Assembly (NCBI RefSeq): GCF_014961315.1
Contig: NZ_CP063141.1
Span: 186,001 to 250,000, forward strand
DNA from: Thermoflavifilum sp.
Lineage (GTDB): Bacteria > Bacteroidota > Bacteroidia > Chitinophagales > Chitinophagaceae
DNA length: 64,000 bases
Direction of reading: 5' to 3'
The translations under genes and the position numbers were made by a program. The notes under the pieces were generated by a model. The model made no database searches. It was given only the letters and a program-made list of their open reading frames with translations, and had not been told where the DNA came from. Below are positions 39,722 to 47,885 of this stretch, piece by piece (position 1 is the stretch's first letter; each line of letters starts with the position of its first letter).

Positions 39722-40483
39722 ATGGCGATAGAACTGATTCCTGCTATTGACATTATCGATGGGCGTTGTGTGAGGCTCACGCAGGGCGATTATCAGCTGC
39801 AAACGATCTACGATGCCGATCCGCTGGATATTGCCCGATCGTTTGAAGCCGCAGGCTTGCGCCGGCTACATCTGGTGGATCTGGACGGGGCCAGGCAACG
39901 CAAGGTAAAGAACTGGGATGTGCTGGCTCGCATCGTCCAACATACCTCGCTGGTTGTCGATTTTGGAGGGGGCATCACCACAACCGACGAAGTAAAACGG
40001 GCACTGCAAACCGGAGCAAGCCTGGTCGTGGTTGGAAGCATAGCCGTCAGACAGCCGGAATTATTCCAGCAATGGCTTCAGGAATTCGGACCCGACAAAT
40101 TTTTGCTGGGAGCCGATGTCAGAAATAATTGCATCACCATACATGGCTGGCAACAAACCACTTCATTAGCGGTCATTGAATTTCTACAAAAGCAGCTTCA
40201 GATGGGCGTACGACAGGTGTTTTGCACCGATGTGGCTCGCGACGGCATGCTGCAGGGCCCTGCCTTTGAACTCTATGCCAGCATTCTAAAAGCTCTGCCC
40301 GACATTCACCTGATTGCCAGCGGAGGCATACAATCCATCGACGACATCACCCGGCTGGAACGTATGGGCCTGAAGGGCGTGATTGTGGGCAAAGCCCTGT
40401 ATGAAGGGAAAATATCCCTGCAGGAATGGATCCAGCTAAGCAAAGTGAAAGATCCTGCAACTCGACAACAACATGATGCATGA
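39722..40483 (+). CDS. hisA: ProFAR isomerase
   Basis: Isomerises 5'-ProFAR to PRFAR. 253 residues, half-barrel duplicated TIM fold. The N-terminal catalytic Asp is in PAIDIIDGRCVRLTQGDY and the second in CTDVARDGMLQGPAFELY; DFGGGITTTDEV and IASGGIQSIDDI bind the phosphates. It follows hisH by 12 bases and precedes hisF by 30. Confidence 0.95.
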   Translation: MAIELIPAIDIIDGRCVRLTQGDYQLQTIYDADPLDIARSFEAAGLRRLHLVDLDGARQRKVKNWDVLARIVQHTSLVVDFGGGITTTDEVKRALQTGASLVVVGSIAVRQPELFQQWLQEFGPDKFLLGADVRNNCITIHGWQQTTSLAVIEFLQKQLQMGVRQVFCTDVARDGMLQGPAFELYASILKALPDIHLIASGGIQSIDDITRLERMGLKGVIVGKALYEGKISLQEWIQLSKVKDPATRQQHDA

Positions 40484-40513
40484 TTTTACAACATCGAAAA
40501 AATATACACCTGC

Positions 40514-41269
40514 ATGCTCACCAAACGTATCATTCCCTGCCTGGATATTAAAGACGGACGCACGGTGAAAGGTGTTTATTTTGAACATATTCGCGATGCC
40601 GGCGATCCGGTGGAACTGGGTGCCCGCTATGCAGCCGAGGGTGCCGACGAACTGGTATTTCTCGATATCACCGCCACAAACGAGCGACGAAAAACCCTGG
40701 CCGGACTGGTCAGGGAAATCGCCCACCACATTGCCATCCCTTTCACGGTGGGTGGCGGCATCACCACGGCTGAAGATGTGCATGTATTGCTCAATGCCGG
40801 AGCCGACAAGATTTCTGTGAATACATCCGCCTATCGCAATCCGGTGCTGATCGACGAACTGGCCCGACTGTTCGGCTCACAATGCGTGGTAGTAGCTATC
40901 GACACGAAATTTGAACAGAACGACTGGTGGGTATATCTGAATGGTGGACGCATCCGCACCCAGACCCGTGCGGTCGACTGGGCCAGAGAAGTGGTGAACC
41001 GCGGCGCCGGCGAAATCTTGCTTACTTCCATGAGCCACGACGGTGCCAAACAGGGATTTGCACTCGACATCACCCGCGAACTGGCTACTACACTGCCCGT
41101 GCCTATCATCGCCTCCGGTGGTGCCGGTACCATGCAACATTTTCTCGACGTCTTTCAACAGGCTCATGCCGATGCAGCCCTCGCCGCCAGCATCTTTCAC
41201 TTTGGCGAGATCAGCATTCCTGAACTAAAAGCTTTTTTAAAACAACATCATATTCCCATCAGAGATTGA
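40514..41269 (+). CDS. hisF: Imidazole glycerol phosphate synthase, cyclase subunit
   Basis: Uses ammonia from HisH to close the imidazole ring, releasing AICAR. 251 residues. Catalytic Asp residues are in [14 protein letters not shown] and [29 protein letters not shown] and [17 protein letters not shown] bind the phosphates. It is paralogous to the adjacent hisA. It precedes hisIE by 21 bases. Confidence 0.96.
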   Translation: MLTKRIIPCLDIKDGRTVKGVYFEHIRDAGDPVELGARYAAEGADELVFLDITATNERRKTLAGLVREIAHHIAIPFTVGGGITTAEDVHVLLNAGADKISVNTSAYRNPVLIDELARLFGSQCVVVAIDTKFEQNDWWVYLNGGRIRTQTRAVDWAREVVNRGAGEILLTSMSHDGAKQGFALDITRELATTLPVPIIASGGAGTMQHFLDVFQQAHADAALAASIFHFGEISIPELKAFLKQHHIPIRD

Positions 41270-41290
41270 GTTTTTGCTTACCTTTATGCT

Positions 41291-41941
41291 ATGAATGAAA
41301 CGGCTTCTCAACCGCTTATAGCCATGCATGATTTTACCGAAACGGATTTGCAGGTCGACTTCGAGAAATTTCCAGACGGACTGGTGCCGGCTATCATCCA
41401 GGATGCACACACGCGTTGCATCCTGATGCTGGGCTATATGAATCGCGAAGCCCTCGAAAGAACCATAAAAGATAAACGTGTAACCTTTTATAGCCGTTCT
41501 AAACAACGCCTGTGGATGAAAGGCGAAGAAAGTGGTCATCTGCTGATGGTGGAAGATATCCGTACGGATTGTGATCGGGATGCCATCCTCATCAAAGCCC
41601 GGCCACTGGGAGCAGTCTGCCATACAGGCGCCGACACCTGCTTCAATGAACTTAATGTATCAGACAATTTTCTGGAACATCTCGAAAATGTGATCCTGGA
41701 CCGTAAACATCGCCGACCAGAAAATTCCTATACCGCACGGCTATTTGCACAGGGCATCAACCGCATCGCCCAAAAACTCGGTGAAGAAGCCGTGGAAATG
41801 GTCATTGAAGCCAAAGACGATAATGAAGAACTGTTCCTGAATGAAGCAGCCGATTTGCTATATCACTATCTGGTGCTGCTTACCGCCAAAGGATATGTAC
41901 TGAACGATGTGATAGAGGTATTGAAAAAACGACACCACTGA
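41291..41941 (+). CDS. hisI: Bifunctional PR-AMP cyclohydrolase / PR-ATP pyrophosphatase
   Basis: 216 residues joining steps 2 and 3 of the pathway (HisIE). The N-terminal cyclohydrolase domain has MLGYMNREALERTI, VTFYSRSKQRLWMKGEESGH and the zinc residues in DCDRDAILI and GAVCHTGADTCF. The C-terminal MazG-like pyrophosphatase has YTARLFAQGINRIAQKLGEE and EAADLLYHYLVLL. It is the last gene of the composite operon; no clear terminator follows before the next gene 56 bases on. Confidence 0.95.
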   Translation: MNETASQPLIAMHDFTETDLQVDFEKFPDGLVPAIIQDAHTRCILMLGYMNREALERTIKDKRVTFYSRSKQRLWMKGEESGHLLMVEDIRTDCDRDAILIKARPLGAVCHTGADTCFNELNVSDNFLEHLENVILDRKHRRPENSYTARLFAQGINRIAQKLGEEAVEMVIEAKDDNEELFLNEAADLLYHYLVLLTAKGYVLNDVIEVLKKRHH

Positions 41942-41997
41942 ACATCTGATAATTATCCGCATCCGATTCATATGTGCTTAGATCAATAACTTAAAAA

Positions 41998-43143
41998 ATG
42001 AAATGCAGTATCACCAGGAGTTTTTCGATGAAATATGCAATCGCAGCCATTATGGCCATCTGCCTGATCGGATGGCTCAGCGCCTGTCAACATCATTCAT
42101 CCGAAGGTTTTGTCATCGAAGGGCAAATTGAGGGCGCACCCGATGGATGGGTGTTTTTCCTTCATCAGCAGGCCGACTCCGCAGTAACCGATTCGGTGAA
42201 AATCACACATGGACATTTTCGGTTCACTGGAAAGGTTGATGAACCCACCCTGTTCAGTCTTTCTCTACCCAACAGTATGCAGGAGCTCGACTTCTTTGTG
42301 GAAAATACCAATATCCACATTCAGGGTCATGCCGATTCCCTGGCTCAGGCCCGTGTTACCGGTTCTCCTGCCCAACAGGATTATGAAGCCTACCAACAGC
42401 AAATGCAGCCTTTCAATCAACAATACATGGCCCTGTATCAGGCCTATGAAGATGCCGTACGCGCTGGAACGTTGACACAAAAACAAGATAGTATCAACGC
42501 AGCGGCCAATCATATCGACAGTCTGCAAACCGCGGCTATGGTAAGCTTTATTACCCAGCACCCGAAATCTGTGGTGAGCGCCTGGGTGGTAACCCGCAGC
42601 AACCTGATCTACGAACCCGACGTGCAAATCCTGAATACAATTTACCAATCGCTGGATACTACAGTACGCGCAACACATTATGGCAAACAAATTTTTCAAA
42701 CCCTGGAAATTGCCAGGCGTACCGCTATCGGACAGCCGGCACCCGATTTTACCCTGCCCGATACCAGTGGACAACCACTGAGCCTTTCTTCCCTGCGGGG
42801 AAAATACGTGCTGGTCGATTTCTGGGCCAGCTGGTGCGGCCCCTGCCGAATGGAAAACCCGCACATAGTACAGGCTTTTCAGAAATATAAAAACCGGAAT
42901 TTCACCATCCTGGGGGTTTCGCTCGATAAGGATCGAGCCAGCTGGTTGCAGGCTATCCATGAAGATCAGCTGTACTGGCACCAGGTATCCGATCTGAAAT
43001 ACTGGAACAATGCAGCCGCCCGACTTTACGGGATACAGGCTATTCCGGCAAATTTTCTGCTCGACCCACAGGGTAAAATCATTGCGCGTAACTTGCGTGG
43101 TGATGAGCTGGATAAAAAATTAGCCAGTATTTTTCAACATTAA
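41998..43143 (+). CDS. TlpA-like thiol-disulfide lipoprotein with DUF4369 domain (copy 1)
   Basis: 381 residues, or 371 from the ATG at 42028 (MKYAIAAIMA), which gives the better signal peptide. A lipobox LSAC ends the signal, so it should be a membrane-anchored periplasmic protein. An N-terminal beta-rich DUF4369 domain (FVIEGQIEGAPDGWVFFLHQ) precedes a helical linker and a C-terminal thioredoxin fold with active site WCGPC in DFWASWCGPCRMENP and a cis-proline region QAIPANFLLDPQG. Likely reduces periplasmic disulfides, for example in cytochrome c maturation. It is followed by a paralogue. Confidence 0.85.
   Translation: MKCSITRSFSMKYAIAAIMAICLIGWLSACQHHSSEGFVIEGQIEGAPDGWVFFLHQQADSAVTDSVKITHGHFRFTGKVDEPTLFSLSLPNSMQELDFFVENTNIHIQGHADSLAQARVTGSPAQQDYEAYQQQMQPFNQQYMALYQAYEDAVRAGTLTQKQDSINAAANHIDSLQTAAMVSFITQHPKSVVSAWVVTRSNLIYEPDVQILNTIYQSLDTTVRATHYGKQIFQTLEIARRTAIGQPAPDFTLPDTSGQPLSLSSLRGKYVLVDFWASWCGPCRMENPHIVQAFQKYKNRNFTILGVSLDKDRASWLQAIHEDQLYWHQVSDLKYWNNAAARLYGIQAIPANFLLDPQGKIIARNLRGDELDKKLASIFQH
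42820..42854 (+). repeat. 35-base exact repeat, copy 1 (TlpA active site)
   Basis: Identical to 43935-43969; encodes the FWASWCGPCRM active site in the two tandem TlpA-like genes. Such nucleotide identity in otherwise diverged copies suggests gene conversion or strong constraint. Confidence 0.85.
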
Positions 43144-43160
43144 ATCCAATCATATCCGTG

Positions 43161-44255
43161 ATGAAAAAATTTTTGCTTTTTATCGGTCTGGGGATAGGTT
43201 GCATGCAGCTGAGCCAGGGGCAATCGTATTGCTTGATCAACGGCCAGCTTACACATGCCGAAGATCAAACGATATATCTTTTCAGTGATACATCCAATAC
43301 GCCCATAGATTCTGTCCACGTGGTTCAGGGACAATTTCATTTCAAAGTGCCTGTAGATTCTACGGCTCTTTATGGCTTATTTATTTCCGGACAACGCAAC
43401 CCGCTCATTACGCTGCTATCTCCCGGTGCACAGCTCACCATAACGGGCGACGGGAATCAGTTTCAGGATGCACGGGTAACAGGAAGTGCTGAAGCCGATG
43501 CCATGCAGGCATATATAGATGCCTTTCGCCCCCTGGGCCAGCGGGCCTCATCGCTGAATGACCAGATACAACGCATACAGGCTACCGACGATACCGGCGG
43601 AATCGCTCAATTGCGGAAACAGGTGGATGCGTTTAATGCAGATGTGGTGAAAACGGGACTGGACTTCATACACAAGCATCCGGGAAATATAGCCAGCGTA
43701 TTGATTTTGATGAACGAGCTGCGGGAGCGCATGCCTGCTGTAGAATTACAGAAAGCGTTTGAAACCCTCACCCCTGTCGTGCAGCACACGCGCTATGGCC
43801 GTGCGGCAGCCGATTATTTGCATACTGCTTTGCTTACATCCGAAGGCGCTATAGCACCCGATTTTACTTTACCCGATACGAACGGCGTGCCTGTGAAGCT
43901 TTCTTCATTTCGTGGGAAATATGTGCTGATCGACTTCTGGGCCAGCTGGTGCGGCCCCTGCCGAATGGAGAGCCCTTATGTGGTAGAAGCCTATCAACAA
44001 TTCAAAGATAAAAACTTTACCATCCTCGGCATATCGCTCGATTACGACCGGAATCGCTGGATTCAGGCTATCCATGATGATCACCTCACCTGGACCCACG
44101 TAAGCGACCTGAAATACTGGCAAAATGCAGTGGCTGTCCAGTATCATGTGCAGAGCATACCCACCAATTTCTTGCTCGACCCGCAGGGGCGCATCATTGA
44201 CAAAAACCTCCGAGGCGAAGAGCTGGCCGAAACACTGGCACGTATCTTAAAATGA
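43161..44255 (+). CDS. TlpA-like thiol-disulfide protein with DUF4369 domain (copy 2)
   Basis: 364 residues from the ATG at 43161 (a second ATG is directly before it). The signal peptide ends near LSQGQ with no lipobox, so unlike copy 1 it is probably soluble in the periplasm. N-terminal DUF4369-like domain (CLINGQLTHAEDQTIYLFS), helical linker, and thioredoxin domain with DFWASWCGPCRMESP and QSIPTNFLLDPQG. It is a tandem duplicate of the previous gene, 17 bases apart. Its last nine bases overlap the convergent cysteine desulfurase. Confidence 0.85.
   Translation: MKKFLLFIGLGIGCMQLSQGQSYCLINGQLTHAEDQTIYLFSDTSNTPIDSVHVVQGQFHFKVPVDSTALYGLFISGQRNPLITLLSPGAQLTITGDGNQFQDARVTGSAEADAMQAYIDAFRPLGQRASSLNDQIQRIQATDDTGGIAQLRKQVDAFNADVVKTGLDFIHKHPGNIASVLILMNELRERMPAVELQKAFETLTPVVQHTRYGRAAADYLHTALLTSEGAIAPDFTLPDTNGVPVKLSSFRGKYVLIDFWASWCGPCRMESPYVVEAYQQFKDKNFTILGISLDYDRNRWIQAIHDDHLTWTHVSDLKYWQNAVAVQYHVQSIPTNFLLDPQGRIIDKNLRGEELAETLARILK
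43935..43969 (+). repeat. 35-base exact repeat, copy 2 (TlpA active site)
   Basis: Exact partner of 42820-42854. Confidence 0.85.
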
Positions 44256-45413
44256 TACCGCCGAACCGTGCCCGCTTACAGGCGCCGTAAGCAGCTTTTT
44301 TAAAACGGCCACCACGTAATTGATTTCTTCCGGAGTATTGTATCTGGAAAATGAAAAACGCACGGGAACTTCTTTTGCATCCGGACGTAAAGCCTGAATG
44401 ACATGCGAAACATGCTCTACTCCAGAACTACAGGCACTTCCGCCCGATACACAGATACCCTCCATATCCAGGTTGAAGAGTAAAAGTTCCGTATGTTCAT
44501 TGTGTGGAAATGATACATTCAGTATGGTGTACAGGCTTCGCCCATTCCAGTCGCCATTAAACTGAACTTCCGGTACGTGAGCCTGCAACTGCCTGGCAAG
44601 TTCCAGCTTCAACGAAAGTATATACTGCCTATCTGCTTCCATGCGATTCACGGCAATTTCCAGGGCCTTAGCCAGGCCTACAATGCCATACACATTTTCG
44701 GTGCCCGCACGCATGTTGCGTTCCTGACTACCGCCCATTAACAACGGATGAATCTTGATGTTTTCATTGACATACAAAAATCCCACGCCTTTAGGCCCGT
44801 GAAATTTATGAGCAGAGGCCTGTATGAAATGCACATAAAGATGATGCACATCAATGGGCAGGTGACCAACTGTTTGCACGGTGTCGCAATGAAAGATAGC
44901 ATCATATTGCTTACACAACTCACCTACCCTTTCTATATCCAGCAGATTCCCGATCTCATTATTGGCATGCATCAATGTAACCAGACATCTTTCCTTGCTG
45001 TTGCGGAGCAACTCTTCCAGGCTGTTTAAATCTATATGTCCGTCGGGTAAAATATGCACATAAGAAAGATGCACACCCAGGTATTCATGATAAAAAGCAG
45101 TCGTATGCAGGGTAGCATGATGTTCAATGGGAGAAGTGATGATATGGCGACAGCCCAGATCGCGAATGGCGGCGGTGATAGCCGTATTGGTACTTTCCGT
45201 GCCACCGGATGTAAAAAATATTTCACCCGGATGCGCACCCATCAACCGGGCAACCGTTCTACGTGCATTTTCAACCGCTAAGCGGGTTTCGCGACCAAAT
45301 GAATAAATGGAAGACGGATTGCCGAATTTCTCTTTCAAATAAGGCATCATGGCTTCCAGTACTTCCGGATCAAGCGGAGTGGTAGCCGCATTGTCTAAAT
45401 ACACACGTGTCAT
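44247..45413 (-). CDS. Cysteine desulfurase (IscS/NifS family)
   Basis: PLP enzyme releasing sulfur from cysteine as a persulfide, for iron-sulfur clusters or tRNA thiolation. 388 residues. YLDNAATTPLDPEVLEAM opens the protein, the PLP lysine is in SAHKFHGPKGVGFLY, and the persulfide Cys is C328 in SGGSACSSGVEHVSHV, an IscS/NifS-like loop. It is divergent from the sulfane-sulfur operon, sharing the promoter region, which suggests a common sulfur theme. Whether it serves Fe-S assembly or another pathway is open; no iscU or sufU is adjacent. Confidence 0.9.
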   Translation of the reverse strand: MTRVYLDNAATTPLDPEVLEAMMPYLKEKFGNPSSIYSFGRETRLAVENARRTVARLMGAHPGEIFFTSGGTESTNTAITAAIRDLGCRHIITSPIEHHATLHTTAFYHEYLGVHLSYVHILPDGHIDLNSLEELLRNSKERCLVTLMHANNEIGNLLDIERVGELCKQYDAIFHCDTVQTVGHLPIDVHHLYVHFIQASAHKFHGPKGVGFLYVNENIKIHPLLMGGSQERNMRAGTENVYGIVGLAKALEIAVNRMEADRQYILSLKLELARQLQAHVPEVQFNGDWNGRSLYTILNVSFPHNEHTELLLFNLDMEGICVSGGSACSSGVEHVSHVIQALRPDAKEVPVRFSFSRYNTPEEINYVVAVLKKLLTAPVSGHGSAVSF

Positions 45414-45429
45414 AAGCAGGCAATTCCTA

Positions 45430-45437
45430 CAAAATTA
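45430..45437 (-). promoter_or_regulatory. -7 box of the cysteine desulfurase gene
   Basis: TAATTTTG on the minus strand is an exact TAnnTTTG match, 16 bases before the start codon. No TTG at good spacing. Confidence 0.45.
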
Positions 45438-45491
45438 CGGATTCCCGTCCATCATGTAACAGATGTTACCATTCCGGCATTTGCTGCATTG

Positions 45492-45499
45492 TAGCTTTG
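45492..45499 (+). promoter_or_regulatory. -7 box of the sulfane-sulfur operon
   Basis: TAGCTTTG is an exact TAnnTTTG match 18 bases before the ATG at 45518, back to back with the desulfurase promoter. It argues against the longer frame that begins inside the box. Confidence 0.5.
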
Positions 45500-45517
45500 C
45501 AAGCAAATATTGCAGAT

Positions 45518-46849
45518 ATGATGATTCATCAGTTTGAAGATAAATCTCTTTCGCACTACAGTTATGCGCTGGTTCACGACCGGCAGATGGTGATTATTGA
45601 TCCGGCAAGAGATCCGCAGCCATACGAAGCATTTGCAGCCGCTCAACAGGCTAAAATCGTTGCTATCGTGGAAACCCATCCTCATGCCGATTTTGTAAGT
45701 GCACATCTGGAATTGCATCAACGTACGAACGCACCTATCTATGTAAGCCAGCAGGTTCAGGCACAATATCCTCATCATCCGGTGGAAGATGGCGATGAAA
45801 TCAGGGTGGCCGACATAAAGTTGAAGGTGTTATACACACCCGGTCATTCGCCCGATAGTATAAGTCTGGTGGTTTATGATGCAAATTCGCAACCTCAGGC
45901 TGTTTTTACGGGAGATACCCTGTTCATCGGCGATTGTGGCAGACCTGATCTTCGCGAACATACAGGCGGTATCCACATGAGTCGAACAACACTCGCGCGA
46001 AAGATGTATCATTCGCTACGGGAAAAACTTTTGCCTTTACCCGATCATGTGAAAATATATCCTGCTCATGGCGCTGGAAGCCTGTGTGGAAGAGGCTTAA
46101 GTGAAGCCAGTCATAGCACTATCGGAGCAGAAAAACTCAGCAACTGGAGTTTACAGCAGATGGATGAAGAAACATTCGTGAAACGCTTGCTGGAAGATCA
46201 ACCGTTTATTCCCGCTTATTTCCCGTATGATGTGGAAATCAATCGCAAAGGTGCTGCACCCCTGCAAGAAAGCCTGGCGCGCATACCCATCTATGCGGAA
46301 CAACCTGAGTTGAAGAAAAATATATCAATTATTGATGCCCGCGATGAATCTGATTTCAAAAAAGGATATTTACCCGGTGCGATTAATCTCATGGAAGATA
46401 CTCGATTTGAGACCTGGCTGGGCACATTGATAAAACCCGAACAACCCTTTTATCTCGCAGCATCAGATACCTCTCAATTGCATCGTTTGTTATACCGCAT
46501 TGCCAAAATTGGATATGAACCACAGGTAGTAGGAGCTTTTGTGATGAAAAAGGGTGAGCTGCAAATGCCACGGCTGGATATCCAGACATTCCGACGTCAT
46601 CCTGAACAATATACCATCGTGGATGTACGCGACAGAAGCGAAGTACAGGCACGTGTTATTTTTCCGCACGCCCTGCATATTCCGCTGCAGGAACTAACGG
46701 ATCGGATGCATGAAATACCTGCAGATAAACCCATAGTGGTGCACTGTGCCGGTGGCTTCCGTAGTGCAATTGCAGCAAGTCTGTTGTATGCTCATTTTCA
46801 TCAGCATACCCCGGTTTACGATCTCAGCAACCATATCCAAAGCTTTTGA
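45518..46849 (+). CDS. MBL-fold persulfide dioxygenase-like protein with two rhodanese domains
   Basis: 443 residues. The N-terminal metallo-beta-lactamase domain has H54, H56 and D58 in ETHPHADFVSAH, then TPGHSPDSISL, FTGDTLFIGDCGRPDL and YPAHGAGSLCG, the single-iron persulfide dioxygenase pattern. Two rhodanese domains follow: the first (SIIDARDESDFKKGYLPGAI) lacks a cysteine in its active-site loop, the second has C410 in VHCAGGFRSA. The architecture resembles CstB-type sulfur-detoxification proteins. It leads a five-gene operon of sulfur-handling proteins; the next gene starts one base after its stop. Confidence 0.87.
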   Translation: MMIHQFEDKSLSHYSYALVHDRQMVIIDPARDPQPYEAFAAAQQAKIVAIVETHPHADFVSAHLELHQRTNAPIYVSQQVQAQYPHHPVEDGDEIRVADIKLKVLYTPGHSPDSISLVVYDANSQPQAVFTGDTLFIGDCGRPDLREHTGGIHMSRTTLARKMYHSLREKLLPLPDHVKIYPAHGAGSLCGRGLSEASHSTIGAEKLSNWSLQQMDEETFVKRLLEDQPFIPAYFPYDVEINRKGAAPLQESLARIPIYAEQPELKKNISIIDARDESDFKKGYLPGAINLMEDTRFETWLGTLIKPEQPFYLAASDTSQLHRLLYRIAKIGYEPQVVGAFVMKKGELQMPRLDIQTFRRHPEQYTIVDVRDRSEVQARVIFPHALHIPLQELTDRMHEIPADKPIVVHCAGGFRSAIAASLLYAHFHQHTPVYDLSNHIQSF

Positions 46850-46850
46850 T

Positions 46851-47042
46851 ATGAAGCCGATGATACTTTTAACCGCAGGAATCATTATCGGTGGCATAGC
46901 TGGATATGCTTACTATCATTTTATTGGTTGTACCAGCGGCCATTGTGTGATCAGCTCTCATCCCGTAAACAGCACGTTATATGGTGCTATGATGGGTGGC
47001 ATTGTTTCTCAATTATTTCAACGTGAAAACAAATTAAAGTAA
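46851..47042 (+). CDS. DUF6132-family small membrane protein
   Basis: 63 residues: one transmembrane helix (LLTAGIIIGGIAGYAYYHFIG), a short loop with CTSGHC, then a second hydrophobic stretch. This matches DUF6132 proteins, which in Bacteroidota accompany rhodanese and YeeE/YedE-type sulfur genes. The paired cysteines near the membrane could carry sulfane sulfur, but that is inference. It begins one base after the MBL-rhodanese stop. Confidence 0.78.
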   Translation: MKPMILLTAGIIIGGIAGYAYYHFIGCTSGHCVISSHPVNSTLYGAMMGGIVSQLFQRENKLK

Positions 47043-47051
47043 ACATTAACT

Positions 47052-47291
47052 ATGAAAAATATCACAATCATTGACGTTCGCACACCACAGGAATTCGCAG
47101 CCGGTCATGTAGAAGGAAGCATCAACATTCCTTTACAGGAACTTCCGCAACGCATTGAAGAAATCAGAACCTTCAGCTCGCCCATCGTGCTTTGTTGTGC
47201 AAGTGGTAATCGAAGCGCAAGGGCAAAATTGATTCTGGAAAATTTTGGAATTCCCTGTGAAAACGGAGGAAGCTGGTTTGATTTATTATGA
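47052..47291 (+). CDS. Single-domain rhodanese
   Basis: 79 residues, a compact rhodanese domain: ITIIDVRTPQEFAAGHVEGS at the start and active-site loop LCCASGNRSARA with a Cys-Cys pair, whose second Cys is at the catalytic position. A sulfurtransferase or sulfur carrier. No signal peptide, so cytoplasmic. It is nine bases after the DUF6132 gene. Confidence 0.88.
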   Translation: MKNITIIDVRTPQEFAAGHVEGSINIPLQELPQRIEEIRTFSSPIVLCCASGNRSARAKLILENFGIPCENGGSWFDLL

Positions 47292-47311
47292 TGCTAAAAT
47301 GAAAATAAACC

Positions 47312-47623
47312 ATGGGTTTATTCAGTAAATTATTCGGTAAAAAAGAAAAACCGGATCTGGCTGTTTTGATTCAACAGGGTGCCATCATTCTGGATGTACG
47401 GACACCACAAGAGTTTAAGTCGGGACATATTCCGGGTGCTATGAATATTCCCGTTCAACAGCTCAATCAACAATTGCATCGATTAAAAAAAGATAAGGTG
47501 ATTATCACTTGCTGTGCATCGGGTGCGCGGAGTGCAATGGCGCGAAGTATCCTCAAGCAAGCAGGTTTTCCGGAAGTATACAATGGCGGGAGCTGGATGA
47601 GCTTACGCAATCAAATACGTTGA
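47312..47623 (+). CDS. Single-domain rhodanese with basic N-terminal segment
   Basis: 103 residues. A short lead (MGLFSKLFGKKEKPDLAVL) precedes a rhodanese domain, AIILDVRTPQEFKSGHIPGA, with active-site loop ITCCASGARSAMARS. The amphipathic lead may hold it near the membrane. It is a close relative of the preceding gene (same CCASG-RSA loop) and is probably a tandem duplicate. It precedes the YgaP-like gene by five bases. Confidence 0.87.
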   Translation: MGLFSKLFGKKEKPDLAVLIQQGAIILDVRTPQEFKSGHIPGAMNIPVQQLNQQLHRLKKDKVIITCCASGARSAMARSILKQAGFPEVYNGGSWMSLRNQIR

Positions 47624-47628
47624 GCAAC

Positions 47629-47871
47629 ATGAAACAAGTATTGTTTAACAACTGGCACACCATGCGCTGGATTCACCTGATATCCGGCTTGTTTTTAATC
47701 ATGGGATCCTGGCAGATGCGCGACGTATGGCTGGGATTGGCTGCAGGGATATTGCTTTTCCAGGCCATCACCAATACCGGATGTTGTGCAACCGGCGCAT
47801 GTCCGATGCCATCTTCACGTGAACAACCCACACAGAAACAGGCTGAGCCTATGCCTGAATCCATCGAATGA
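47629..47871 (+). CDS. YgaP-like transmembrane protein
   Basis: 80 residues from the ATG at 47629; the longer frame starts inside the rhodanese gene. Two hydrophobic helices (IHLISGLFLIMGSW, WLGLAAGILLFQAI) followed by TNTGCCATGACPMP match the membrane part of YgaP-type rhodaneses (DUF2892). Here it is encoded separately from its rhodanese domain, which is the gene just upstream. Four cysteines lie after the second helix. Last gene of the sulfur operon. Confidence 0.82.
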   Translation: MKQVLFNNWHTMRWIHLISGLFLIMGSWQMRDVWLGLAAGILLFQAITNTGCCATGACPMPSSREQPTQKQAEPMPESIE

Positions 47872-47885
47872 ATATGCATTTATGA

